A DNA stretch of 64,000 bases from the NCBI GenBank assembly GCA_037447655.1, contig JBBHKE010002674.1, forward strand, positions 62,001-126,000. Reading direction: 5' to 3'. Of this stretch, positions 20,475-30,363 are shown one piece after another; the stretch's first letter is position 1, and each line of letters starts with the position of its first letter. The notes below the pieces were generated by a model. That model was not told where the DNA came from. It saw only the letters and a list, made by a program, of their open reading frames with translations, and searched no databases. The position numbers and the translations under genes were made by a program. This DNA is from Zygnema cylindricum. Lineage: Eukaryota; Streptophyta; Zygnematophyceae; Zygnematales; Zygnemataceae.

Positions 20475-23400
20475 GGTTATGGGCCCACCCTCTAGGGTAC
20501 CAATCTTTAATGGAACTGGCTTCATATACTGGGAAAGTATGATGATAGGAGCTCTATGCGAAAAAAGGTTTTGGGGGATAGTGAGTGGACGATTGGGGCG
20601 TCCATCAAGTCTTGGAATTCCTCCAGGGTTTGGAGGAAGCAGATTCACCAGGAAAGAGGATTCACCTTCAACGGAGGAAACAAAGGAAGGAGAGGTGGTG
20701 GACAAAGGAAAGGAGAAGGAGGCGACCACACCAATAGCAACTGGTTTAGCATTCATGTCACCTATTCCGAGGAACGAGGAGAATGATACTGAAACCTGGG
20801 ACTTGAACAATATGGCGGCAAAGCACTTCATCCTACGCCATCTCACTCAAGGACTTGCATGTCCTCATTTGCAGGTAGAAAGGGCATCCGATCTTTGGAT
20901 GGCTCTTATAGAGATGTACCGAAGTGGTACGATTCAGCAACAACAGTTGGCTGATCAGAAAGTTAAGGAGTATGTATACAAAGGGGGAAATATGTTGGAT
21001 TTTTGCAATGAGCTTGCTACACTCTTCATGGAGCTACAGAGTGCGGGAAAAGATTTGAGTGAAAAAGAAAAGGTTAACTGTTTACTGATGAAGTTACCCG
21101 ATGAGTTCGTGAACATAGTTTACCGTGTGCAGGACTTGCCTGACTCAAGGTGGATATGGAACTCAGTGGTAGGAATGATTCTCGTTCAAGAGAATACAAT
21201 TGAGATCCGAAGGGGAGGAAAGAGTGGCCAAGCCTTGGCAACAGCGACTGATTGGAGGAACAGGGATTCCCGAAAACCGGTCGGAAACTATGGGGGTAGG
21301 GAGCAGAAAAAACCGGCCGATGAGTTCGAACCAAGGGCTCCCAAAGGACTATGTCATTTTTGTAAGAAACCGGGGCACTATATGGCAGAGTGCACTAAGC
21401 TAACCGAGCTTCGGTTAAAGGAGGGGCAGACCGGTGGTACCCCGAGAGGAAAGAAAAAGGCCCTTGTCACACAGGTAGTTGAGGCTGAATCCGAGGACGA
21501 GGACGATGAGCTCCTTTTGGATGAGGAGTTGGAGGCGAAAAATGAGGTCGAAATTCCACGGAGGCAGAAATGTGCTTACGGTGGATTGAAAGGTGAAGCA
21601 GGCTGGATTGTAGATTCAAGTGCCTCCATGCACATGTGTAAGGATAGACACCTGTTCACTAAGATAAGAAAGATTCCCACCGTAGAGATAGAGTACGGGG
21701 ATGGGAGGATAGTCACCACTACTCTTGTAGGATCGGTAGATCTAAAAGTGTTAGTAGAAGGAAAGACATCCATATTAACATTCTCCGATGTATTGTTTAT
21801 TCCGGAGCTGAACAAAAATCTTATCTCTACATCAGTATTAGATGATAAGGGTTTTTTTACTAGCACTAGGGAAGGAGTCTTTACTGCTAGTTTTGAGGAT
21901 GATGTCTATTTCATTGCTGAGAAAGGTAGCCATGGGATGTTTAGGCTGATCTTAAGTAATGAAAAGAAGAAACTTTATTATGCTGGTGTTCATGATATTA
22001 TGATGTGGCATAAGAGGCTTGGGCATGTGAATCTAGATAAGTTAAGAGAGATGAAAAAGATGGGAGTGGTGGAAGGGATTCAGTTCAGTGAGAGTGATGA
22101 TATAAGTGATTGTAGTGGATGTGCTCAAGGTAAAGCACACAGATTACCCTTTCCTAAGTCAGCCACCTATAAGGGAGAAAAAATTCTAGATCTAGTACAC
22201 ACAGATATTTGGGGACCGGCTAAAGTGCCCTCACCGGGGGGGAAGAGATTTATGATGACTATAACTGATGATTGGTCTCGGTATTCCCAGGTATATTTTT
22301 TGAAAAACAAGTCCGAAGCTGAGGATTGTTTTAGACAATATAAAGCATGGAGCGAAAAACTCCATGAAACTCCAATCAAGAGAGTAAGGAGTGACAATGG
22401 TGGAGAGTATACTTCTAACCAGTTTGAGGATTTTTTGAGGGAAGATGGGGTTCAACACCAAAAGACAGTTCCAGAAAATCCTGAACAGAATGGGGTAGCC
22501 GAGAGGTTAAATAGAACACTAAGTGATAGTGCTAGAAGTATGTTGTCAGATAAAAGGATAGGGAAAAGGTTTTGGGCAGAAGCAATGAACTGTGCTAATT
22601 ACCTCAAGAATAGAGTTCTTACTTCAGCTATAAAAGATCAAACACCTTATGAGAGATGGACAGGCCGGAAACCAGACATATCTCACTTAAAGGTTTTCGG
22701 CAGTCAAGTGTTCAGTCTAGATACTGATCGGTCAAATTGGAAGCTAGATCCTAAAGGAAAACCAGGATACTTATTAGGATATGATGAAGATGTTAAAGGA
22801 TATAGAGTTTATGATCTAAAAAGGGAAGATATAATCTTAGTAAAGCATCTAGTAGTTATGGATGAAGGAAAGTCTGTAGATCCCTTCAAATATACGAAGT
22901 CAGTAAAAATCAGATTTGAGTCAGAAAATTCCGATGACTTTGAGCTTCCTAACTATCCAGGTTTTAGAGAAGATGACATTCTTGCAGGTACAAATCAGAC
23001 CGAAAAGGACCCGGCTGTGGAAACTCCAGTGACAACTCTACTCGAAGCGGAAGACGTGGTGGAAATTGATTCGGAATCAAGGGATAGGGGAGAAGTCGAG
23101 TTTGTTCGAAAGAATCCACGAGAACCATCTATTCCGGCCTCAGATTTTGAGGGGGGGAGGAGAAGTAGCAAAAGACTGCAAGAAAAACAGGTTAATAACA
23201 AGGTAACTAAACTATCTCATCAAGATGAACCTCAAACTTATGGAGAGGCGATGACTTGTCCAGAAAGAAACCGGTGGAAGACAGCCATCAATGAGGAGAT
23301 GGCTTCAATCATGGCAGCCGATACTTGGGAGCTGGTGGACTGTCCACCTAACCGAAAACCAATCGGTTGTAAGTGGGTTTTCAAACTAAAACTGAACCCA

Positions 23401-24813
23401 GATAACACAATCGAGCGCTACAAGGCCAGATTAGTGGCAAAGGGATTTACACAAAAGGAAGGAATTGACTACGAGGAAACCTTTGCTCCGGTGGTCAGAT
23501 TTCCCTCCGTCCGCATACTTCTCAGTTTAGCGGCGGCGGAAGACATGGAAGTGCACCAGATGGACATAAAAACAGCCTTTTTGCATGGAGAATTGGAAGA
23601 GGAGATCTTCATGCGACAACCCGAAGGGTTTGTGGAAGAAGGAGAGGAGAGTAAGGTATGCCGGCTGATTAAATCTCTTTATGGTTTGAAACAGGCACCT
23701 CGACAATGGAATAAGAAGCTTGATGAGTTTCTTACCGGTCTGGGATATATTCGGATCAGCTCAGATCACTCAATCTATGTTTTCGAAGATGAGGAAGGTT
23801 TGATATTTATTGCAATTTATGTTGATGATTTGCTTGTATTAAGTAAATCAATGGAAAAAATTAACAAACTGAAAACCGATCTTAAGGGGAGATTTGAAAT
23901 GAAGGATATGGGAGAAGCAAGATATATTTTGGGAATTCAAGTAGAGAGAGACCGAAAAAGGAAAATTATAAGATTGACTCAAAAAGAAGCAATAGGGAAC
24001 ATGCTTGAAAAATTTCAAATGGATAAAGCTAATAGTTGTACAACTCCAATGGAGTTGAAGAAGGGAAGTGAGGGGAGTGAGGAAAAACGAGTCATAGTCT
24101 TAGACGAGGAATTATCTCATGATGAACAGAAGTTCATGCAGACTATTCCTTACAGGCAAGTAGTGGGAAGTCTAATCTATTTTATGAATTGTACCCGGCC
24201 GGATTTAGCAGCAGCTGTAGGAGTGCTGAGTAGAAGTCTAAATGCTCCCACTAAGAAGGATTGGGAGGCAGCTAAGAGAGTCCTTAGATACTTGGTAGGA
24301 ACTAGAGATCTATGGTTGCATTTGGGTGGGGAGAATACTGACATCACTACTTGGAGTGATGCCAGTTATGGTGATGCTCCGATGAGGAGATGTACTTCTG
24401 GATATGTATTATATGTGGGTGATGGGGCTTGCTGTTGGAGTAGCAAACAGCAAAAGGTTATTGCTCAGTCCACCATGGAGGCTGAGTATATGGCCTCTTG
24501 CTCTGCTGTAAAAGAATTGATGTGGGTCAAGTCTTTGCTTGGTGAGCTTGGTCACCTTAAGAGTGGTGTGCAGAAAATATTTTGTGATAATCAGGCAGCA
24601 ATCGCTATCTCTGCCAATCCTAAACACCATTTTAAAGCCAAACACATGGACATCAGACTCAGTTTTGTTAGAGAGAAAGTGGAAAACAAAATAATCAGTT
24701 TAGAGTACAGACCAGATAGTGAGATGGTAGCAGATATGATGACCAAACCTGTGCCTTCCCCTAAGCTAATTTTTTGCAGGGAGAAGTGTGGTCTGAAATT
24801 AAAGATTGACTAG
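20455..24813 (+). CDS. copia-A Gag-Pol polyprotein
   Basis: A 1452-residue single frame for the capsid-like Gag and the protease, integrase, RT and RNase H of a Ty1/copia element, which assembles cytoplasmic particles and integrates a cDNA copy. Domains by residue: cap 1-45, UBN2-like Gag about 110-250, CCHC knuckle C300/C303/H308/C313, protease D387, pre-integrase H519/H524/C553/C556, integrase D584/D647/E683 (35 residues between the last two, as in DD35E), RT from about 965 with YVDD at 1122-1125, RNase H with D1302, E1344 and D1388. The start at 20455 lies 20 nt inside the 5' LTR, and residues 7-12 are encoded by the primer site; Met9 (20479) is an alternative start. The protease motif is DSSA instead of DSGA (B and D keep DSGA), which may impair processing. 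There is no frameshift or leaky stop between Gag and Pol, so Gag excess must be set some other way. Confidence 0.97.
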   Translation: MEVSELQVMGPPSRVPIFNGTGFIYWESMMIGALCEKRFWGIVSGRLGRPSSLGIPPGFGGSRFTRKEDSPSTEETKEGEVVDKGKEKEATTPIATGLAFMSPIPRNEENDTETWDLNNMAAKHFILRHLTQGLACPHLQVERASDLWMALIEMYRSGTIQQQQLADQKVKEYVYKGGNMLDFCNELATLFMELQSAGKDLSEKEKVNCLLMKLPDEFVNIVYRVQDLPDSRWIWNSVVGMILVQENTIEIRRGGKSGQALATATDWRNRDSRKPVGNYGGREQKKPADEFEPRAPKGLCHFCKKPGHYMAECTKLTELRLKEGQTGGTPRGKKKALVTQVVEAESEDEDDELLLDEELEAKNEVEIPRRQKCAYGGLKGEAGWIVDSSASMHMCKDRHLFTKIRKIPTVEIEYGDGRIVTTTLVGSVDLKVLVEGKTSILTFSDVLFIPELNKNLISTSVLDDKGFFTSTREGVFTASFEDDVYFIAEKGSHGMFRLILSNEKKKLYYAGVHDIMMWHKRLGHVNLDKLREMKKMGVVEGIQFSESDDISDCSGCAQGKAHRLPFPKSATYKGEKILDLVHTDIWGPAKVPSPGGKRFMMTITDDWSRYSQVYFLKNKSEAEDCFRQYKAWSEKLHETPIKRVRSDNGGEYTSNQFEDFLREDGVQHQKTVPENPEQNGVAERLNRTLSDSARSMLSDKRIGKRFWAEAMNCANYLKNRVLTSAIKDQTPYERWTGRKPDISHLKVFGSQVFSLDTDRSNWKLDPKGKPGYLLGYDEDVKGYRVYDLKREDIILVKHLVVMDEGKSVDPFKYTKSVKIRFESENSDDFELPNYPGFREDDILAGTNQTEKDPAVETPVTTLLEAEDVVEIDSESRDRGEVEFVRKNPREPSIPASDFEGGRRSSKRLQEKQVNNKVTKLSHQDEPQTYGEAMTCPERNRWKTAINEEMASIMAADTWELVDCPPNRKPIGCKWVFKLKLNPDNTIERYKARLVAKGFTQKEGIDYEETFAPVVRFPSVRILLSLAAAEDMEVHQMDIKTAFLHGELEEEIFMRQPEGFVEEGEESKVCRLIKSLYGLKQAPRQWNKKLDEFLTGLGYIRISSDHSIYVFEDEEGLIFIAIYVDDLLVLSKSMEKINKLKTDLKGRFEMKDMGEARYILGIQVERDRKRKIIRLTQKEAIGNMLEKFQMDKANSCTTPMELKKGSEGSEEKRVIVLDEELSHDEQKFMQTIPYRQVVGSLIYFMNCTRPDLAAAVGVLSRSLNAPTKKDWEAAKRVLRYLVGTRDLWLHLGGENTDITTWSDASYGDAPMRRCTSGYVLYVGDGACCWSSKQQKVIAQSTMEAEYMASCSAVKELMWVKSLLGELGHLKSGVQKIFCDNQAAIAISANPKHHFKAKHMDIRLSFVREKVENKIISLEYRPDSEMVADMMTKPVPSPKLIFCREKCGLKLKID
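20475..20488 (+). other. Primer-binding site, anticodon-arm (half-tRNA) type
   Basis: GGTTATGGGCCCAC directly after the LTR end TTACA. Complementary to the anticodon stem-loop of initiator tRNA-Met, including the CAU anticodon. Known precedents for priming by an internal initiator-tRNA segment are Drosophila copia and yeast Ty5. Here the site lies inside the Gag frame. Confidence 0.92.
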
Positions 24814-24826
24814 AAAATAAGGGGAG
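24814..24826 (+). other. Polypurine tract of copia-A
   Basis: AAAATAAGGGGAG lies immediately between the Gag-Pol stop codon and the 3' LTR start TGTAG. Expected plus-strand primer. Copia-B and copia-D have near-identical tracts. Confidence 0.85.
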
Positions 24827-25868
24827 TGTAGAAACTAATGGTTTTATTAGTATTTTCTAGGTCTAAATAGAAATATAGAAAGAAGCCGAGGCAGTCTACC
24901 TCTAACTTCTCTCTCCAAATCTCAAACTTGTCGCAGTCACTGAGAAATTGGAGAGGAAGCTAGAGCCATGGCTACCTTGGCTATCCTGAGGTTTACGGGA
25001 ATTTTATACTAGGGTTTATTTATTTATTTAAAAGGAATGTGCCGGCGGCAGGATTTGATCCTTGTACCTACCGGCCGGCAGACAGGAAATAGCCGGTAGC
25101 CTTAGCCGTTAGATCTAGCAGTAGTATTACGTGATATATAGTTTGATAATTATATAAATTAGAATACGTACGATAATTCATTTAACTGTTACGATTTACG
25201 GGATGCATAGATCCGGTACGAATGACAGTACGGATTACGAATCAATACCGCGCATTTGTTTCGGAAGTGAAATAAATACCGCGCATGTATTTATTACGGC
25301 CACGATTAAATCTGAATTTAATCGGACGGCCGGGATTAGCGCCGAGATCACGGAGGAAGATTTCGGCGGTTTGTGGCCATCGCCACATCGGATGACGCGT
25401 GGCGAAATTCCGTTGGATCGTAGAATCTCCGGAGATTATGGCACCGAATCCGGATTTGACATGTGTCGACATTTAGGGCATGTCGTACAATGTCCGTACA
25501 TAAAGTACACCGGCAGCTGTACTTTTACGTACGGAACTCAATTCTGATTGGTTCCGTACATCAGTAGATAGAGTCTGTGAGAGAGATAGGACTTAGAAAA
25601 ATTAGAAGATAGGACCCCCTCTCCCAGAGAGCTTCTGTACAAAAGGTCAACTTTGACCCCCCATAACTTACTGCTCAGGGGAGCAAATTAAAAGATTCTT
25701 TTTGCTATCGACTCAGGGGAGTCTTGTCTTCACAGGGGTGAAGTTGGTCAGCGTTTTTGTGTGCCAGGGTGGCAGTTATTTTTGCTTAAACACAAAGGGG
25801 TCAGGATTATCCTAGAGGCTTCTTGGAAGCTGTCCACTCTGAGGACTTATGGAGGTCTCAGAGTTACA
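24827..25868 (+). repeat. copia-A 3' LTR
   Basis: 1042 bp, nearly identical to the 5' LTR. Differences I noticed include GGGAAGAAG vs GGGGTGAAG, CAGTCTATAG vs CAGTAGATAG and ACCAGCGGC vs ACCGGCAGC. The Gag ATG at 25849 is present but runs into unrelated flanking sequence. Confidence 0.97.
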
Positions 25869-26179
25869 TAGTACGCTCATGTACAGTCCTTAACTTATCT
25901 CACATAGCCTTAGGTTTTTCTAGGTCAACTATGTGTAAGAGTTTACTGTCTTCCAGTGCTATAAAAATTAATGTCGCTGCCTCTTCTTCCCTTCTATCAT
26001 ATCCTGCTGCCGCTAGAGCTTTAGTAGGTTTCAGTTCACTGCATGCTACAATACCCTAGTAATTTTTATATTTGCTTCAATACCCCAGTAATTTTTATAT
26101 TTTAAAATACGGGTCATCTTAGCTTTCCATAGTGAATATTTACTACCATTATTTTTGGATGTCTATAATTTTTCCTAGA
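25869..26179 (-). pseudogene. copia-E gag, 5' part
   Basis: Minus-strand Gag start between the copia-E primer site and the copia-A insertion. It encodes AKMTRILKYKNYWGI (N-terminal cap), then, after a short tandem duplication of the TATAAAAATTACT..GGGTATTG region and a frameshift, SELKPTKALAAAGYDRREEE and LEDSKLLHIVDLEKPKAM. The reading continues across copia-A at 19432. Defective. Confidence 0.85.
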
Positions 26180-26191
26180 GCTCCGATACCA
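26180..26191 (-). other. copia-E primer-binding site, tRNA-iMet 3'-end type
   Basis: Minus strand TGGTATCGGAGC follows the LTR terminus CTCAACA, one base different from the canonical plant copia site TGGTATCAGAGC. This contrasts with the half-tRNA site of copia-A to D. Confidence 0.9.
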
Positions 26192-26815
26192 TGTTGAGAT
26201 TTCGAAATATTGGCCATAGGATCGATCAATTACAAGATACCAAAAGCTAAAGAAAAAGTATACTTTATATGAGAAGACAAGCTTAATTACTGAACAAGAA
26301 AGAAGATTCTTCTCAATTACTGAACAAGAAAGAAGATAGATTATGCGACAGAAGATAGATTATGCGATAGATTATGCGACAGAAGATAGATTATGCGACA
26401 GAATAAGCACTCAATGCAGAATTAGCAGCATGGAAAAAATTGGAGAGAATCTTGGAGAGAATCATTTAGTAGATTGATTATCGATGATTAGCTTTTGATA
26501 CATTTTTATATGTGTAGGTGTCATGTCGACCTATGCTACTTGCGTGTCACGTAAAGAAATAGATTCTAACTTGTGACACACGTAGACCAATCAAAGACTG
26601 CCTGCACGCTTTTTCATCACGTATACTCAAAATTTGCAGCTACTTGACTTCCCGTACACTACTAGTCAAGGACCACGTTTTCACGAAAACTTGACATCTA
26701 CTTATATGTTCCTTCACGTCTATCAACCATACCTATTCCTAACACGACTCAGGTTGACTTCTCTCAACTTTGACTTTCTGGTCCTTAGCTGAAAATGGAC
26801 GCAGAAAATTTAACA
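26192..26815 (-). repeat. copia-E 5' LTR
   Basis: 624 bp, TGTTAAATTTTCTGCG... to ...GATTTCGAAATCTCAACA on the minus strand. It contains short tandem repeats of GATAGATTATGCGACAGAA (26325-26405) absent from the truncated 3' LTR. Confidence 0.9.
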
Positions 26816-28281
26816 TTGCCTGGCGGGTCCGTGCCTATTTATTTTAGGCGGCTTCGAGTGTGACGTATCACATTCTACCCCGTATTGAACCGGCATTCAC
26901 GTGCCAATCCAACAAATTTTACGTTCAATTGAGTGTAGGATTAGAATTTTTTTGTTGTTTTTCTGGTAGAGTTGCCCAAAAATAAAGCTTATCTGTTAGT
27001 TGAATGGAGGTGTTTCACATGCCTTATTTTTAATTATTATTATTATTATTGATTTTATCTTCCTTTATCATCTCAGTCATTTTTTTGCAATTTTACTCTT
27101 TGATATTTTCTGCCCAATTTACTTTCTCACAAAAGTAATGTCGTAGATAATTCTATTGAAGTTGTGAAAAACTTCAGATGATTAAGAAAAATATTTTGTT
27201 TCTAATCGTTCCAGAAACTATTTTTTGTAATACTCTAATCGTTGATTATAAAATGTTTCGCTAAGATTCTTACAGGTAATCATAAGTCATTCTCGATATC
27301 TACAGAAAAAAGTAATAAATGCTTGGTACATTTTTCCAATGTGGTAGGAAGGAATGGTTACTCAAACGATAACCCTAAATTCCTAAAAACCGTAAACCCT
27401 AAAAACGTTTTTAGTGTAATATCCATCATCAGAACTCCACATTAAGTTCCAATACAATTGACAAAGCCAGTAGAAACATATCATGCTGATTGAAACCTGC
27501 GAGAAAAATATGTACGGAAGAATGAAAAGACGAAAAAAAAAAGTAAAGCTGGATTGTTTTTGTTTGTGGAACGGCAGCCACGCCTATGAAATCATTGAAT
27601 TGTAAATAGAAGAGGGTATAGTCGAGGTTTAACTTTTTTTAGAGCTTGTTATGTGCTAATGTGGCAAATGTTTGATGCTGTTTTAAATTAGGGTTGGGAC
27701 GACGCTGATATGCTCAGCGCCAATAGGAAGCGTTGAAACTGTAGCGCTGGAGCATAGATGTCTCATTCGTTAGGATTTTGATAGCGCATGAGACATCTAT
27801 GCGCTGGAGTCATACCAATTCATATTTGAGGTCAAGGCGGATGCCGAATGAAATTTTCTGTCTGTACGTTCGCCGTTCGACGGCTGTACGATACTGTACT
27901 GTACTGTTCATTGGGGGTTTGTTCGATACTTCGATGCCGGCCTTTTGGAGATCTCGACAATTTTTTACTGTTTTTATTGCCTATGACAGCTCACCAGGGC
28001 GTGTTTTTTCTGCCTGTGACAGCACATCCACAAGCAGCAGAAGTTTTGGTTTTGGCCGTACCTTTGGCAAAAGAAGTACAAGGGATCGTCAAAAATTTTT
28101 GAAAAAAAAAATCGACGGTTGTTTTCACGAGTGTTCTTACTTCTTCGGATGCTAACCACCACGTGTCAGCTCACAGAGCCAAGAGAGAAGCTAAATCGAG
28201 GGAACTTCGAAAATTTTCTCTTCAAAGATTTGTGATCTCGCACGAGTGCTTACAACTGACGCATAGAAACAAAAAGGATTA
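26816..28281. other. No gene recognised; small hairpin and ATT microsatellite
   Basis: AT-rich intergenic-like sequence with an (ATT)n tract near 27034-27050 and a 14-bp perfect inverted repeat CATAGATGTCTCAT at 27753-27766 / 27788-27801 around a GCGCTGGA word. Short open frames (27778-28155, 27848-28102) overlap in different frames and show no domain. Confidence 0.5.
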
Positions 28282-28981
28282 GGGCGTGTCCCCATGTGTT
28301 CAAGTAAGGGTTTTTTTCCGTCGTTTACACAGAAAATGGGACTTCCTACTTGAAAAAATTACGCCGTACGAAAAATGGGCAAAAACTCAAATACATTTTG
28401 CGTCATCTTGGAACTTGAAAGGTACGGCGATTTGGCAGTATTATCATTGCGACCCACTTCCAGCTCATCTTCACACTTGCACTGAAGTCAAATCGTGACC
28501 TGCTTTGAATCTAAATACTACCCTATTGACGAAATAGAAAGCCTGGGTTGCACATGTCAAAAGTTTTCATTTGTTTTTTTGCAGTTGGGAGAATACACGA
28601 AAAAAAAAATGTTTGTCCGTTTGCTAATGTTGTCCACTTGAGGGCGTCTACAAATGTCATTTTGTAGACGTAGGCGATTGCTTATGTCGTTCACGTGTGG
28701 GCGTCGATAAATGACAGTTGGCGTCGACAATTGTCCTAATATGTCAGGAGCTCTTTGCGGCGTACAAATGTCTGCAGTTTGTTCCGAGATCGTTGGCGTC
28801 TACAAATGTCAGCAGTTTGTTGGCGTCTACAGGTGTCGCAAGAATTGGCGACGTGTACAACTGCCACATATTCAAAACAATGAACGCGCAAGTAACGATT
28901 GACATAGGCACACTTTGAAAAGTAATCAGCGCTAAATTCCAAAATAACATTTCAAAATATCGGTTACATGGGGACACGCCC
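28282..28981 (+). mobile_element. Non-autonomous TIR element X
   Basis: 700 bp with inverted ends GGGCGTGTCCCCATGT (left) and ACATGGGGACACGCCC (right). The left subterminal region (GTTCAAGTAAGGG, CCGTCG, ACGCCGTACGAAAAATGGGC, TTTTGCGTCATCTTGGAACTT) matches the far end of element Y in inverted orientation, and the right subterminal region matches the near end of Y. The interior has repeated GTAGACGCC / GGCGTCTACAAATGTC words. No transposase. Confidence 0.75.
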
Positions 28982-29110
28982 TAATGGTGTGTGCCCATGT
29001 AACCGAAACTTTGAAATATTACTTTGGATTTTAGCGCAAATTTTACGGTGTACTTTTCAAAGTGTTCCTATGTCAATCATTACTGTACTTGCGCCTTCAT
29101 TACTTCAAAT

Positions 29111-29465
29111 CATAGTTCAAAAGTAGGCGCTTCTATTGTAGGCCTTTTGTCGGCGCCTTTATCGTAAGTTGTGTTATGGGCTTTTCATGTGATCTTCTTA
29201 GATCGCTACTTTGATCAGCGATCGTCCGATCGTCCAAATCTGACGGTTTAAATAAAAAAAACCCCAAAACTCACAGAAAAATATGTTTGTCCGAATGTTT
29301 TTCAAAATTTAGACATGACGTTTAATTCTCTATCAATCGATGTGCAACTCAACCTTGTTACTATTTTTTTTCATTTTGCGACCAATATAATATGGGTCTT
29401 AAGGTCATATTGTATGTTTTGCGTACAATAGGCATAGGCCTACTTTCACCTACTTTTGAACTATG
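29111..29465. mobile_element. hAT-like MITE with perfect 8-bp target duplication
   Basis: 355 bp with ends CATAGTTCAAAAGTAGG and its complement, flanked by CTTCAAAT at 29103-29110 and 29466-29473. Element X supplies a related empty site (TTCATTGTTTTGAATATGTGGCAG against TTCATTA[CTTCAAAT]GTTATGTAACAG). Same family as the element split by copia-D at 6119-13133. No transposase. Confidence 0.9.
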
Positions 29466-30057
29466 CTTCAAATGTTATGTAACAGTTGTAGACGTCTACC
29501 AAATGTGCGACAGTTTACGAAACGAAATGTAGACGACTACGAAACTGCGAAACTTCCTAAAATTGGTGACTTATACAAAAACGGCGACGGTTGTAGACGT
29601 CGAGGTTTTTGTGACGTTGTAGATGTTTCGGGTTTTGTGACATAGCGAAGTCATGCTACCATGTGACGTCATCAGTACGTAGATTTTCCGCCATGGCTTT
29701 CCCATTTCGTTTTCTTATCTTTTATCATTCGATATGCCATCAAACTCAGACCGAAAATATTAAAAAAAATATATAAAAAAAACATCTTTCATTTTATATT
29801 ATTATTGCTACATCTCGTGTAAATAAGAGAGAAAGAGGAGCAGTCGAGTGAGAAAGAGGGGGAGAGACAAGGACGACGTAAACTTTTGCAAAAGACCCAT
29901 GAATGAAAGTGGAAGTCCGAGACCCCAACGATTTTTTTTCCGTACATACTCGTCATTTTCGTGTAAGAACACAAGGATCGACTCACTTCACAAACAATAA
30001 ACCGAGATGATGCACAGACGAAGCTTACACATAAATAAATCTCAATCACCTCATAAC

Positions 30058-30301
30058 TGCTAGAAATCGGCGATATTCAACTTATCGCAAGGGCGCCAAA
30101 GTGTTAACTTTGGAAAATGGCCAAGCTAGGAATTGAACGCGGGACCTGTGCAAACCGTACACTAGCTCTACCAACTGAGCTACCCGACCGATGTGCGCGC
30201 AAGCGCCTTATACCGAATTTATACGGTGATGAGCGGCGCACTGGCAAACCAACTTACAGCGCGATGCATACGTGTGGAGTCCAAAGTGGACAGTTCTCCC
30301 A
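30058..30301 (-). repeat. TRIM 3' LTR
   Basis: 244 bp on the minus strand, TGGGAGAACTGTCC... to ...GATTTCTAGCA. It matches the 5' LTR with roughly 15-20 differences, concentrated partly in the tRNA-like T-arm (CGCGTTCAATTCC instead of CGGGTTCGATCCC). Confidence 0.9.
30118..30189 (-). tRNA. tRNA-like sequence in TRIM 3' LTR (degenerate copy)
   Basis: Same 72-nt sequence as 30424-30495 with changes in the acceptor (GGTCGGG) and T-arm. It keeps an A-box TAGCTCAGTTGG and a B-box-like GTTCAATTC. Likely a decayed twin rather than an independent gene. Confidence 0.55.
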
Positions 30302-30349
30302 TCGCCCCCTCACGATGTACTCCATCTCGTGTGGCTTGCCATCGCCCCC

Positions 30350-30363
30350 TGGCTCTGATACCA
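30350..30363 (-). other. TRIM primer-binding site
   Basis: TGGTATCAGAGCCA on the minus strand, starting at the base after the LTR terminus TATAACA. An exact match to the complement of the initiator tRNA-Met 3' end. Confidence 0.93.

Larger units (their letters stand above)
19433..25868 (+). mobile_element. Full-length Ty1/copia retrotransposon copia-A
   Basis: A 6436-bp element with LTRs 19433-20474 and 24827-25868 (1042 bp each, differing at roughly ten positions by eye, about 99% identical), primer site 20475-20488, one uninterrupted Gag-Pol frame, and purine tract AAAATAAGGGGAG at 24814-24826. A perfect 5-bp duplication TAGTA at 19428-19432 and 25869-25873 shows a genuine recent integration into the gag of copia-E. 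It is the youngest and most complete element here. One catalytic-motif change (DSSA in protease) raises doubt about autonomy. Confidence 0.98.
16050..26815 (-). mobile_element. Ty1/copia element copia-E (decayed), split by copia-A
   Basis: Minus-strand element: 5' LTR 26192-26815, conventional primer site 26180-26191, gag 26160-25869 continuing at 19432-18880, protease, pre-integrase, RT and RNase H, then a truncated 3' LTR (16050-16409). The integrase core is missing. Copia-A sits inside gag with target duplication TAGTA. Joining the flanks gives a continuous Gag segment (…KPKAM, DKLRTVHERT, then QLKNKLLDF…), which confirms the nesting. Confidence 0.92.
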
